Positions 42,389 through 50,496 of a stretch of DNA of 64,000 nucleotides are shown one piece after another. The stretch is taken from NCBI GenBank assembly GCA_016938175.1, contig JAFGVE010000035.1, forward strand, positions 1 to 64,000, read 5' to 3'. The DNA comes from Campylobacterales bacterium. GTDB lineage: Bacteria > Campylobacterota > Campylobacteria > Campylobacterales > Sulfurimonadaceae. How positions within the stretch are numbered: position 1 is the first letter of the stretch; each line of letters begins with the position of its first letter. The notes below the pieces were generated by a model, which had not been told where the DNA came from, did no database searches, and saw nothing but the letters and a program-made list of their open reading frames with translations. A program made the position numbers and the translations under genes.

Positions 42389-44179
42389 TTGAAAAACATT
42401 AGAAACTTCTCTATTATCGCGCACATTGACCACGGAAAAAGTACCCTGGCTGACAGGATTATTCAAGAGTGCGGCTCTGTAAGTGAGCGTGAACTTACGA
42501 AACAGATGATGGATACTATGGATATCGAGCAAGAGCGTGGTATTACCATTAAAGCACAATCTGTACGTCTTGACTATGTTAAAGATGGAGAGCATTACAT
42601 TCTTAACCTTATAGACACTCCGGGTCACGTTGACTTCTCATACGAGGTAAGTAAATCACTTGCTTCTTCAGATGGTGCACTTTTAATTGTTGATGCTGCG
42701 CAAGGCGTTGAGGCACAGACTATTGCGAATGTTTATCTTGCACTTGACAATAATTTAGAATTAATTCCTGTAATTAACAAAATTGATCTTCCAGCTGCAG
42801 AGCCTGAAAGAGTTGCAGAAGAGATAGAAGAAGCAATTGGAATTGATGCTACAGATGCTTGCTTGGTTTCTGCAAAAACTGGAATAGGAATTCGTGAGCT
42901 TATAGACGCTATAGTTGACAGAGTTCCTGCACCAGTTGGTGATCCAAGTGCTACAACAAAAGCGATTATTTATGACTCTTGGTTTGACACTTACCTCGGT
43001 GCACTTGCACTCGTGCGTGTATTTGATGGCAAGATAACAAAAGGACAAAACATTAAACTTATGAGTAATGGTGAAGTACACCAGGTTCTTGATTTAATGT
43101 ATCCGCATCCAAAGAAAAAGATTAAAACATCTGCTATAGATACTGGTGAAATCGGTATAGTTGTGCTTGGTCTTAAAGAGGTAAGCGTAGTAAGTGTTGG
43201 CGATACAATAACTGATGCTAAAAATCCAGCCCTTGAGCCTGTAAGTAAATATGAGCCTGCAAAACCATTTGTATTTGCAGGAATTTATCCAATAGATACA
43301 GATAAGTTTGAGGACCTTCGTGAAGCACTTGATAAACTCAAACTCAATGACTCATCTCTCTCTTATGAGCCAGAGACTTCAGTTGCACTTGGTTTTGGTT
43401 TTCGTGTTGGTTTTCTTGGAATGCTCCATATGGAGGTTATCAAAGAGAGACTTGAACGTGAGTATGACCTTGAACTCATTGCTACAGCACCTTCAGTTAT
43501 CTATAAAGTTTACCTTACTGATGGCTCACAAGTTGATGTACAAAATCCTTATGAATTGCCACCAGTACAAAAGATTGACAGAATTGAAGAACCGTATGTG
43601 AAAGCGACTGTTATTACTCCAAGTGAGTATCTTGGAAATATTATTACACTTTTAGTCAATAAACGTGGAACTCAGTCTAAAATGAACTATCTCAATGAAG
43701 ACAGAGTTATGCTTGAGTATGAAATGCCGATGAATGAGATAGTTGTGGACTTTTATGACACGCTAAAATCTATCTCAAAAGGGTATGCCTCTTTTGACTA
43801 TGAACCTATAGACTTTAAAGTTGGTGATCTTGTCAAACTTGACATTAAAGTTGCTGGTGAAGCAGTTGATGCCCTCTCTGTCATTGTACCAAGAAATCAA
43901 GCCCTCTCTCGTGGACGTGTACTTGTAAAAAATATGAAAGAGCTTATTCCTCGCCAACTCTTCGAGGTGGCAGTTCAAGCCTCTCTAGGAAGCCAGGTTA
44001 TAGCACGTGAAACGGTAAAATCTATGGGGAAAAATGTAACTGCTAAATGTTATGGAGGAGATATTACTCGTAAACGTAAACTCCTTGAAAAACAAAAAGC
44101 AGGTAAAAAACGTATGAAATCTATTGGAAAGGTACAACTGCCGCAAGAAGCATTTATGTCTGTACTCAAAATGGACTAA
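42389..44179 (+). CDS. lepA: Elongation factor 4 (LepA)
   Basis: A 596-residue translational GTPase that acts on ribosomes with mis-positioned tRNAs. G1 is [14 protein letters not shown]3 [13 protein letters not shown]4 NKIDL; the C-terminal LepA-specific domain ends in [17 protein letters not shown]. Length is normal. The start is TTG at 42389 behind ATAGGAA, in the 28-bp gap after prs. comF-like begins 1 bp after the stop. Confidence 0.97.
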   Translation: MKNIRNFSIIAHIDHGKSTLADRIIQECGSVSERELTKQMMDTMDIEQERGITIKAQSVRLDYVKDGEHYILNLIDTPGHVDFSYEVSKSLASSDGALLIVDAAQGVEAQTIANVYLALDNNLELIPVINKIDLPAAEPERVAEEIEEAIGIDATDACLVSAKTGIGIRELIDAIVDRVPAPVGDPSATTKAIIYDSWFDTYLGALALVRVFDGKITKGQNIKLMSNGEVHQVLDLMYPHPKKKIKTSAIDTGEIGIVVLGLKEVSVVSVGDTITDAKNPALEPVSKYEPAKPFVFAGIYPIDTDKFEDLREALDKLKLNDSSLSYEPETSVALGFGFRVGFLGMLHMEVIKERLEREYDLELIATAPSVIYKVYLTDGSQVDVQNPYELPPVQKIDRIEEPYVKATVITPSEYLGNIITLLVNKRGTQSKMNYLNEDRVMLEYEMPMNEIVVDFYDTLKSISKGYASFDYEPIDFKVGDLVKLDIKVAGEAVDALSVIVPRNQALSRGRVLVKNMKELIPRQLFEVAVQASLGSQVIARETVKSMGKNVTAKCYGGDITRKRKLLEKQKAGKKRMKSIGKVQLPQEAFMSVLKMD

Positions 44180-44180
44180 A

Positions 44181-44744
44181 ATGCACTGCATGATGTGTGA
44201 GACTTTTTCACTCTCACATATCTGTAAAAACTGTCAAATAAACTATCTTAGCCCTCAAATTCGTAAACAAAAAATCTATCATGACATCGAGCTCATCTCT
44301 TTTTATAAATACGAAGAGATAAAAACTCTTCTCCATACAAAACATACAGACGTGGGAGAGTATATTTATAAACTTCTCGCTGAAAACTCAATGGCACTTT
44401 TTGCACAAGAGTTTCAAAGTAGCGAGCAGTATGATGCAATCGGCATTGATGACCATGTTCGCAATGGCTACTCTCACACTGCTATACTAACAAAAGCGCT
44501 CCATTCGCAACATATTTCACCTCTGTACAATATGTTACGAGCAAAATCACACCTCTCTTACTCTGGAAAATCAAAATACTTTAGACAAAAAAATCCACGA
44601 AATTTCAACTTACGTTATCTACCAAAAAAGCAAATCATTCTTGTTGATGATATAGTCACAACAGGTAGCACTATGCAAGAGGCTATACGAAAAATCTCTC
44701 ATGAAAATATCGCTTTTTGTCTCGCACTTGTAGACTTAAGATAG
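44181..44744 (+). CDS. ComF-family phosphoribosyltransferase-like protein
   Basis: A 187-residue protein of the ComF/GntX family. The N-terminal zinc-finger-type cysteines are in MHCMMCETFSLSHICKNC, and the PRTase loop is ILVDDIVTTGSTMQEA near the C-terminus. I chose the ATG at 44181, one base after the lepA stop, since an earlier in-frame ATG lies inside lepA and lacks family support. ComF relatives are linked to DNA uptake, but the exact role is unknown. Confidence 0.88.
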   Translation: MHCMMCETFSLSHICKNCQINYLSPQIRKQKIYHDIELISFYKYEEIKTLLHTKHTDVGEYIYKLLAENSMALFAQEFQSSEQYDAIGIDDHVRNGYSHTAILTKALHSQHISPLYNMLRAKSHLSYSGKSKYFRQKNPRNFNLRYLPKKQIILVDDIVTTGSTMQEAIRKISHENIAFCLALVDLR

Positions 44745-44808
44745 TTTACACTTATACTTGTGACTAAAAACTATACAATGATGTAATACACATGTAATAA
44801 TTTTTTAT

Positions 44809-44814
44809 TATAAT
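44809..44814 (+). promoter_or_regulatory. -10 box with near-leaderless start
   Basis: TATAAT ends at 44814 and the ATG at 44823 follows after 8 nt, so the 5' leader would be at most a base or two. No usable ribosome binding site fits in this space. Confidence 0.45.
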
Positions 44815-44822
44815 CAGGTATT

Positions 44823-45287
44823 ATGAAGTTTTTATTTTTACTCTATTTTATTATTCATATTGCTTATGCAAACGAACCACACAAAAGCTCTGTAGTGCCT
44901 TATGAACTCTCTATAAAAGAGCTTGTAAATATACAAAACAGCGCTATTTTATATGGTTCTGGTGAGAAGATGGTGCATGTCTTTTTAGACCCTTTATGCC
45001 CTTATTCAAGGAAGTTTTTAGCGACTATAGCAAACAGCAAAAATATGCTTGAAAAATATAGTTATGCAATCTACCTCTACTCTATTCCAAGACTTCACTC
45101 ACAAAAAAGTGTCGCAGCAGTTTATGACTCTTCACAACCTCTCAACACACTTCTTGACATTATGCTTCAAGATGCAAAACTAGAAAGTGAGCCATCTGTG
45201 ACAACACAAAAAACAGTTCATAGCATTGCAGAAGTTGCACGTCACCTTCATGTTAACAAACGCCCTTTCCTACTAGTGCAGGAGTAG
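44823..45287 (+). CDS. Exported thioredoxin-fold (DsbA-like) protein
   Basis: A 154-residue periplasmic-type protein with a signal peptide (about 1-16, ending IAYA). The thioredoxin-fold motif is HVFLDPLCPYSRKFLATI, where the usual C-x-x-C is C-P-Y-S, with a single cysteine. It is therefore more likely a binding or monothiol protein than an oxidoreductase. It precedes the MMPL-type protein by 3 bp and is probably its partner. A cis-Pro region KRPFLLVQ closes the fold. Confidence 0.7.
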   Translation: MKFLFLLYFIIHIAYANEPHKSSVVPYELSIKELVNIQNSAILYGSGEKMVHVFLDPLCPYSRKFLATIANSKNMLEKYSYAIYLYSIPRLHSQKSVAAVYDSSQPLNTLLDIMLQDAKLESEPSVTTQKTVHSIAEVARHLHVNKRPFLLVQE

Positions 45288-45290
45288 AGA

Positions 45291-47414
45291 ATGTATTACA
45301 ATACACCGAATATAAATAGATACCTTGACAGAGTTGTTGAATATAGAAAACCAATTATTCTTTTCTATATTCTCTTAGCAATGCTTCTTGGCTTTTTATA
45401 CCAACCAAAATTTCTCTCTTCAGATGAACTGTTTTGGCTCAATGACTCTAAAGAGCTACAAAAAACACAAACACAAAATTTACAAACTTACTCCCTTGAA
45501 AAACTTATTGTTACTGTGGATACACTCGATGATGCAACACTCAAACAGCTGCAAGGGCTTCATGAACAGATACGCAAACTCGATGGAGTTACAAAAGTCT
45601 CTTCACTCTTTAGTAATGACTTTATTCAAACACAAAAAGAGAAAGATTCTGAACTTGTAGTGGTTGTCAACAGCTCAAAACTCAACTCTTTTGAACTAAA
45701 AAAACTTGTAAAAGAGATACATAACGAGTACTGTAACGTGGTTGATGAGGGCTTTGAGAAGTTTTACTTTTTTATTAGTACAAATAAACCACTGGAACTT
45801 AGTAAACTAAATATTCCCGGTACTTATGAATATATAGCAACAACAAATGAGATAAACTGGTGGAGCATACTCTTTTATGCCGCTGTTTTTATCGCTGTTA
45901 CAACTCTCATCTTTCGTATACTCTTTAGAAACTACATCTCGACTCTTGGCGGAATACTGCTCATAACACTCTCAACTGTTTTAACCTTTAGCATTATTAT
46001 AATGCTGACAGATATTTATACTATTCATATCACAATGCCTTTTATTACCATTAGTATTACTTTAGTTGAATATCTTTACTTTTACTATAGATGGCACGTT
46101 TCTCAGTACAGAACAAACAAGCTAAACGCCATCAGAAAAATGCTCAACAGAAGTATGACTCCAGCCATGTGGACATCAATTTTAACAGCACTTGGACTTG
46201 GTTCACTTGTACTACTTGACTCTGACATCATTAAGCTTTTAAGTCTAAGTGTTATTATCTCTTCCATCATGGGATATATACTTAACCTTACTGTTCTTCC
46301 AGCATATCTCAGTCATTTCGAGTTGAAACACACTCACGTTCCTTATGCAAAACTGGGCTATTTACTTGCTTCAAATGAACTGCATTATTCAAAAAAATTC
46401 CTCTTTGGATTTCTTTCTGTTACTTACCTTTTACTCATTATTGGAGCCTATTTTATCAGCTCAAAAACAAACTCTTTTTTCAAACTTCCAGTAAAAAATG
46501 AGCAAATTGAGTTAAAAATTCCATACAAAGAGATAAATTTAGAACTGATTCATTCACTTGAGAAATTTACAGTAGATATGCAGGAGCGTTTTGAAGACGA
46601 ACTTGGAGATGTAAACTCACTTGCAAGTATAGTTACAACTCTCAATGAAGCCAACACACAAACGGAAGAACTAGACAATGAAGCCTTGCTTCAAGCACTT
46701 TTTTATATGGATCTCTATAATCTTAGTGAAAAATATTTTGATGAAAACAGTCTTAACGTAGAGATTAACCTCTTTGACATTAATAAACTTGAACTTTTAG
46801 ACTGGCTCATGCACTACGATGGTATAGAACTCTACTTCATTGATGATGAGACACTCCTTGGAATCTCCAAATATGGACAGACAATTTTACTTGCCAGTTC
46901 TCTTTTTTGGGCACTTATAATTATTGGATTAGTTACGGGATGGATATTTCGCTCAAGAGGAATGATATTTGTAGGACTTACTATAAACGTAATACCTATA
47001 CTCTGGTTTGGAGTCATAGTAAGTCTTTTGAGTATTCCACTCAGTCTTGAGATGCTCATAGCTATGACTATCTCTTTAGGACTTGCTTCTGATGCAACTA
47101 TACATTTTGCCTTTAAATATTTTAGACTAAGATACTTTGGACGTTCTCAAAAACATACATTGGAAAAGATGTTTTTTTATGCAGGTATTCCTGTCATCAT
47201 AGGTTCAACCATTCTTATTTTAGTCTTTGCGTCTCTTTCTTTTTCACAAGTACACTCTTTGCAACTCATAGGAAGGTATAGTGCTATGCTTATCTCACTA
47301 TCACTTTTAACTGACCTTTTTGTTCTACCGGTTATGCTACTTTTTGTAGATAAGTTTAGAAGAATAGAAGAACGTGGAGAGGACTACATTGAGCCTAAAA
47401 AAAGAGGTTTTTAA
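45291..47414 (+). CDS. MMPL/RND-family membrane exporter
   Basis: A 707-residue protein with about 12 transmembrane helices in two halves separated by periplasmic loops (about residues 35-190 and 390-530). It lacks the large pore domain of drug pumps and matches the smaller MMPL/HpnN-like RND proteins that move lipids or hydrophobic compounds. It starts 3 bp after the thioredoxin-fold gene and overlaps the convergent gene by 4 bp. The substrate is unknown. Confidence 0.85.
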   Translation: MYYNTPNINRYLDRVVEYRKPIILFYILLAMLLGFLYQPKFLSSDELFWLNDSKELQKTQTQNLQTYSLEKLIVTVDTLDDATLKQLQGLHEQIRKLDGVTKVSSLFSNDFIQTQKEKDSELVVVVNSSKLNSFELKKLVKEIHNEYCNVVDEGFEKFYFFISTNKPLELSKLNIPGTYEYIATTNEINWWSILFYAAVFIAVTTLIFRILFRNYISTLGGILLITLSTVLTFSIIIMLTDIYTIHITMPFITISITLVEYLYFYYRWHVSQYRTNKLNAIRKMLNRSMTPAMWTSILTALGLGSLVLLDSDIIKLLSLSVIISSIMGYILNLTVLPAYLSHFELKHTHVPYAKLGYLLASNELHYSKKFLFGFLSVTYLLLIIGAYFISSKTNSFFKLPVKNEQIELKIPYKEINLELIHSLEKFTVDMQERFEDELGDVNSLASIVTTLNEANTQTEELDNEALLQALFYMDLYNLSEKYFDENSLNVEINLFDINKLELLDWLMHYDGIELYFIDDETLLGISKYGQTILLASSLFWALIIIGLVTGWIFRSRGMIFVGLTINVIPILWFGVIVSLLSIPLSLEMLIAMTISLGLASDATIHFAFKYFRLRYFGRSQKHTLEKMFFYAGIPVIIGSTILILVFASLSFSQVHSLQLIGRYSAMLISLSLLTDLFVLPVMLLFVDKFRRIEERGEDYIEPKKRGF

Positions 47415-48436
47415 AGCTTCTCTAATTCACTACTTGAAGAACCCCTAGTAATTTGTGCCAAAAGGAGCTCTAATAGCTCTTCTTGATGTTCATCTTTATT
47501 TTGTAATAGTGATGATTTTATTTCAAAGTAGTCAGCACTTTTCATAGACTTTTCTTGTTCAGCTATAAGCTGTAACTGTTCGAGCAGTTGTTTTTTAAAA
47601 TCTTGCACAAGTTTTTCTATATCATCCATACTCATGGAATTCTTATCCATATTTTGAATGAGTTGTGCACGATACTTTTCGACTTGCTCCTCAATTTTTT
47701 CTTGATTCAACTCATGCAAAAATCTAGCCGCTCCAAGCTCACGAAGTTTTTGTAAAAACTCCTCAACAGCACTGTTTGTCTCTTCACTATTAGCCTTCGT
47801 TTCTTCTGAGTTGCCATATTCTGCATTAAAAGCAGTCCAAAACTTTTCAACAAGTGCTTTAAACTCCTCGGATGAATACTCTCCATTTTGAGGGTTTAAA
47901 ACATTATGGACACTATTTTGTAAATACTCATAATCAATGAGAGACGGTGTATAAGTGGTATTATCTAAAACAGACTTGATTCTTTGCATATCAAAACTAA
48001 GAGTCATAGCCATTAATCTCTCTTTATCACTTAAAGAGTTTAAAGCTTCAATGTATGCTGCTTTTACATCATTTGGCATATTTCTTGGAATAGGCATAAG
48101 AGATTTGCCCTCTCCAACTTCCATAAGTCCATCATTGTTAAAGTCGAACTGTTCATTATCGTGCATTAAAAGATTGTACGCACCCTCGGCTGAGATGGCA
48201 TCGACATCAATCGCCTCTGCAAGAGAGTTGTACTTTTGGAGAGTTCTGAGTTCACTGCTATCCAGTGCAGATAAAAATTCTTTTGCATTTGAGAGCTTTA
48301 TATCTGCATCTTTAGCTTCGCTATATATTTTTTCAAAGGCCTCTGCAAATGAAGCCTGATACGCTTTTCTACCATCACTAATGTTGTAGTTTTGCATCAA
48401 ACTCATGTGTTGTAAATAGGCTGTATCTGTCTCCAT
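47411..48436 (-). CDS. Hypothetical EF-hand-containing coiled-coil protein
   Basis: A 341-residue soluble acidic protein of unknown family. Residues 98-109 (DFNNDGLMEVGE) are a canonical EF-hand loop: D at 1, N at 3, D at 5, G at 6 and E at 12. The C-terminal ~130 residues are rich in Glu, Gln and Lys and probably form a long coiled coil (QEKIEEQVEKYRAQLIQN). No signal peptide or membrane segment. It is the first gene of an accessory-looking stretch and converges with the MMPL gene. Confidence 0.7.
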   Translation of the reverse strand: METDTAYLQHMSLMQNYNISDGRKAYQASFAEAFEKIYSEAKDADIKLSNAKEFLSALDSSELRTLQKYNSLAEAIDVDAISAEGAYNLLMHDNEQFDFNNDGLMEVGEGKSLMPIPRNMPNDVKAAYIEALNSLSDKERLMAMTLSFDMQRIKSVLDNTTYTPSLIDYEYLQNSVHNVLNPQNGEYSSEEFKALVEKFWTAFNAEYGNSEETKANSEETNSAVEEFLQKLRELGAARFLHELNQEKIEEQVEKYRAQLIQNMDKNSMSMDDIEKLVQDFKKQLLEQLQLIAEQEKSMKSADYFEIKSSLLQNKDEHQEELLELLLAQITRGSSSSELEKL

Positions 48437-48695
48437 AGTTTTTCCTTGTTGAAATTTATAAACGAAACAAGCAAAAGTAATACCATTGATTTAATATGAA
48501 ATTTTTAAAAAAATAGTTTTGTAGAAGATTTATTGTTCAAAAACTCCTAAGAGTTTGAGAGAATCTCTAAACTCTACTTCTGAAACACTTTTTGAAACAA
48601 ATTACATCTCTTAAAAAGACTATTAAGCTAATGCGTAAGATTTTCTAATTTTGTTCCAAAACTTAGAGATTGTTGCATTAATAGTGTTTACCTTA
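48437..48695. other. Intergenic stretch in the accessory islet
   Basis: This 259-bp AT-rich gap lies between the EF-hand gene and the membrane protein gene, both on the minus strand. No gene-length frame is present. A 25-codon minus-strand frame without a start ends SKFWNKIRKSYALA and might be the tail of a lost gene, but the evidence is thin. Confidence 0.4.
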
Positions 48696-49421
48696 TTATG
48701 GACGTTCCATTTTCCTTAGTCTCCATTTTATTATAAGTAAGGTTATAAGTATAATTAATAGTATAGCTACATAAATTGGCGTGAATATAAAATATTTTAA
48801 AAAGTAAAAATGGTTTGGTTGTGATGATTTTAATCCCATAGGTGATGCTATTCTCAAAGTTATTCTTTCACCAGAAAGTAATTTTCCTACCTTTTCAATA
48901 CGTACTTGTATCTTATTAAAGCCTACACCTAATTTAAGATTGGTATTTATTAACAGAGGTACTAAACTTCTAGCAGGATAACTGAATGTACAAGGCCATG
49001 CGTAGTAGATGACAGATTGCTTTTTATGTGTAAAAAGAATTTCGATTGGCTCTCCTGGGTTTATCCAATCATTAGGTGTGGGAAACTTAAGTGGTAATTG
49101 GACTGTTTCTTTGAATTCACTGTCACCAATATCTTTTATGTACTTATTGTTTTGTTCGGTTGAAATTTTTTCATCTGCTAAATTAACTTTTCTTTCCCAA
49201 TTTCCAAGTTCAGGCCACGATCTTTTATCTCTTGTGAACTCTAATTTCATAGAAATAGAATCGGGTAAAACTCGAAATACTTCAAAGTTTATAGTTTCAC
49301 CTTTAATAAGTGTTATTTGAATATCTTTATTATGAAATGAAATGTATAAAGCTGTACCTCCAATAAGAACAACAATAGTTGCAAACCACCATATAGCCCA
49401 GAGAAGTTTATTTAAAATCAT
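48696..49421 (-). CDS. Membrane protein of unknown function in the islet
   Basis: A 241-residue protein with an N-terminal helix (about residues 5-27), a beta-rich extracytoplasmic region of about 165 residues, and a C-terminal helix (about 210-232) followed by a short basic tail. I chose the ATG at 49421 because it begins one base after the stop of the 46-aa zinc-ribbon gene, so translation is coupled; an in-frame extension upstream would read through that gene in another frame. No known family is recognised. It is found in a region lacking core genes. Confidence 0.65.
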   Translation of the reverse strand: MILNKLLWAIWWFATIVVLIGGTALYISFHNKDIQITLIKGETINFEVFRVLPDSISMKLEFTRDKRSWPELGNWERKVNLADEKISTEQNNKYIKDIGDSEFKETVQLPLKFPTPNDWINPGEPIEILFTHKKQSVIYYAWPCTFSYPARSLVPLLINTNLKLGVGFNKIQVRIEKVGKLLSGERITLRIASPMGLKSSQPNHFYFLKYFIFTPIYVAILLIILITLLIIKWRLRKMERP

Positions 49422-49422
49422 T

Positions 49423-49563
49423 TTATTTACTTTTGTTAAGTGGCTGATGACTAAAACAAAGTAATTTTCCACTAAGCCAACGTCTACAATAAGATATTTC
49501 ATCAGAGGATAATACTTTGCCACATTCAACACAATGTAACGTGTAATTTGAAAATCCTGACAA
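49423..49563 (-). CDS. 46-aa zinc-ribbon protein coupled to the membrane protein
   Basis: A frame of 46 codons starts at TTG 49563 behind a strong AAGGAG site (6-nt spacer) and ends TAA at 49423, one base before the ATG of the next gene. The protein begins MSGFSNYTLHCVECGKVLSS and continues SYCRRWLSGKLLCFSHQ. The four cysteines plus His (C-x2-C-G-K ... C ... C-x2-H-Q) fit a small zinc ribbon. The strong ribosome binding site and coupling make it a real gene. The role is unknown. Confidence 0.7.
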   Translation of the reverse strand: MSGFSNYTLHCVECGKVLSSDEISYCRRWLSGKLLCFSHQPLNKSK

Positions 49564-49625
49564 CTTATACTCCTTTTTTTAATAATAATCTAAGCATTTA
49601 AGTATAAACCCATAACGTTTAAAAT

Positions 49626-49663
49626 GAGCAATCAAAAAGCCGCCGGCGGTTTTTTGATTGCTC
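49626..49663. terminator. Long GC-centred palindrome
   Basis: GAGCAATCAAAAAGCCGCC pairs with GGCGGTTTTTTGATTGCTC in a 19-bp inverted repeat with one mismatch and no spacer. It lies between the pseudogene and the zinc-ribbon gene, both on the minus strand. T-runs on either strand inside the arms make it a good bidirectional terminator. Confidence 0.65.
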
Positions 49664-49681
49664 TCCTCTGATTTGTTAACT

Positions 49682-50090
49682 TTAATGCTTGTAAGTGTCG
49701 ATGTCAATTGAAGCACCTATCTTTCCCATAAATCTAACCGTGTCCGATTCAAAACCAATAGCAGGAGTTGAAGTTTCCTCATCCATTGAAATAGTTAAAA
49801 CAACTTCTAGTCGTGCAGTGATATTGAATTTTTTATCGCTTGCAATATCAAATCTGTTTTTGGCTCCAAGGTTTTACATATGTCTAAAGCCATTTCAAAG
49901 ACATCAATGTACTCATTTATAATGTTGTCAGAAGACAATATCCAAGAATTGTGTTTTGGCAGTTTCTCCGGAACAGTGTCACCTTTAAATTTTATAGAAG
50001 TTGTGTAATTCCCAAGAGATTAGTCAATTCATCAGGATTGAAATTGTCACCATCTAGTGCGAAGGAGACTCTTCCTTCATTTATTGCCAA
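49682..50090 (-). pseudogene. Frameshifted DUF4279-domain gene
   Basis: Three consecutive minus-strand frames together resemble a DUF4279 protein of about 135 residues. Part 1 (from about 50090) reads EGRVSFALDGDNFNPDEL and ends after LLGIT. Part 2 reads TSIKFKGDTVPEKLPKHNSW through CKTLEP. Part 3 reads RFDIASDKKFNITARLEV and ends IDIDTYKH at 49682. At least two single-base shifts are needed, and no frame is open throughout. An AAAGGA-ATG pair upstream is in a further frame. It is a decayed gene unless the assembly has errors. DUF4279 proteins are often accessory and of unknown role. Confidence 0.75.
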
Positions 50091-50292
50091 TCATCATTCC
50101 TTTAAGATTTAACTATTTATTCAACGAACATTATATATAGGTTAGCTTGATATTATATAAATAAATGAACACTAAAAATGTTAATTTAAATTATATATTT
50201 AGTACAAAGCAGCATGTTTTGGCCAAAAAGCATACTAAATTTTTAAAATAGCAATGTACATTTAAAAATATAATTGCCGTTATTTGATCATT
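50091..50292. other. AT-rich intergenic DNA in the islet
   Basis: No coding frame, hairpin or repeat of note is seen here apart from runs of A/T. It separates the DUF4279 remnant from the short frameshifted frame at 50293. Confidence 0.4.
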
Positions 50293-50429
50293 ATGTCATT
50301 TAATTGTGCGAATAAGATATTAAGTGTACATTATGTCATTGATTTTTTAGGCGTATATGATGAAAAAAGGGATGATTTAAAGTATTAACTCCAAAAACAG
50401 TACTTTTTAGCACACATGAGGCTAACTAA
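50293..50429 (+). pseudogene. Possible short gene remnant
   Basis: A plus-strand frame from ATG 50293 encodes 31 residues (ending FLGVYDEKRDDLKY) and stops at 50388. A one-base shift near 50382 continues with VLTPKTVLFSTHEAN to 50429. The smooth continuation hints at a frameshifted fragment, but there is no ribosome binding site and no recognised family. The 10-mer TTATGTCATT occurs twice here, at 50291 and 50331. Confidence 0.25.
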
Positions 50430-50496
50430 GATTAACTATATTAAAATTTTAGAAGCTATCGATTGATGATTCAAAACTCCAAACAGTCTTCAACTT

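Noticed and set aside
44124..44180. N-terminal extension of the ComF-like protein into lepA
   Set aside because: The ATG at 44181 follows the lepA stop and begins the zinc-finger motif; the extension lies in lepA coding sequence.
48437..48695. Minus-strand frame ending SKFWNKIRKSYALA as a gene
   Set aside because: No start codon or ribosome binding site and only about 25 codons long.
50281..50345. Repeated TTATGTCATT as a dif or phage attachment site
   Set aside because: Two short matches 30 bp apart without an adjacent integrase or known XerH core; too weak to call.
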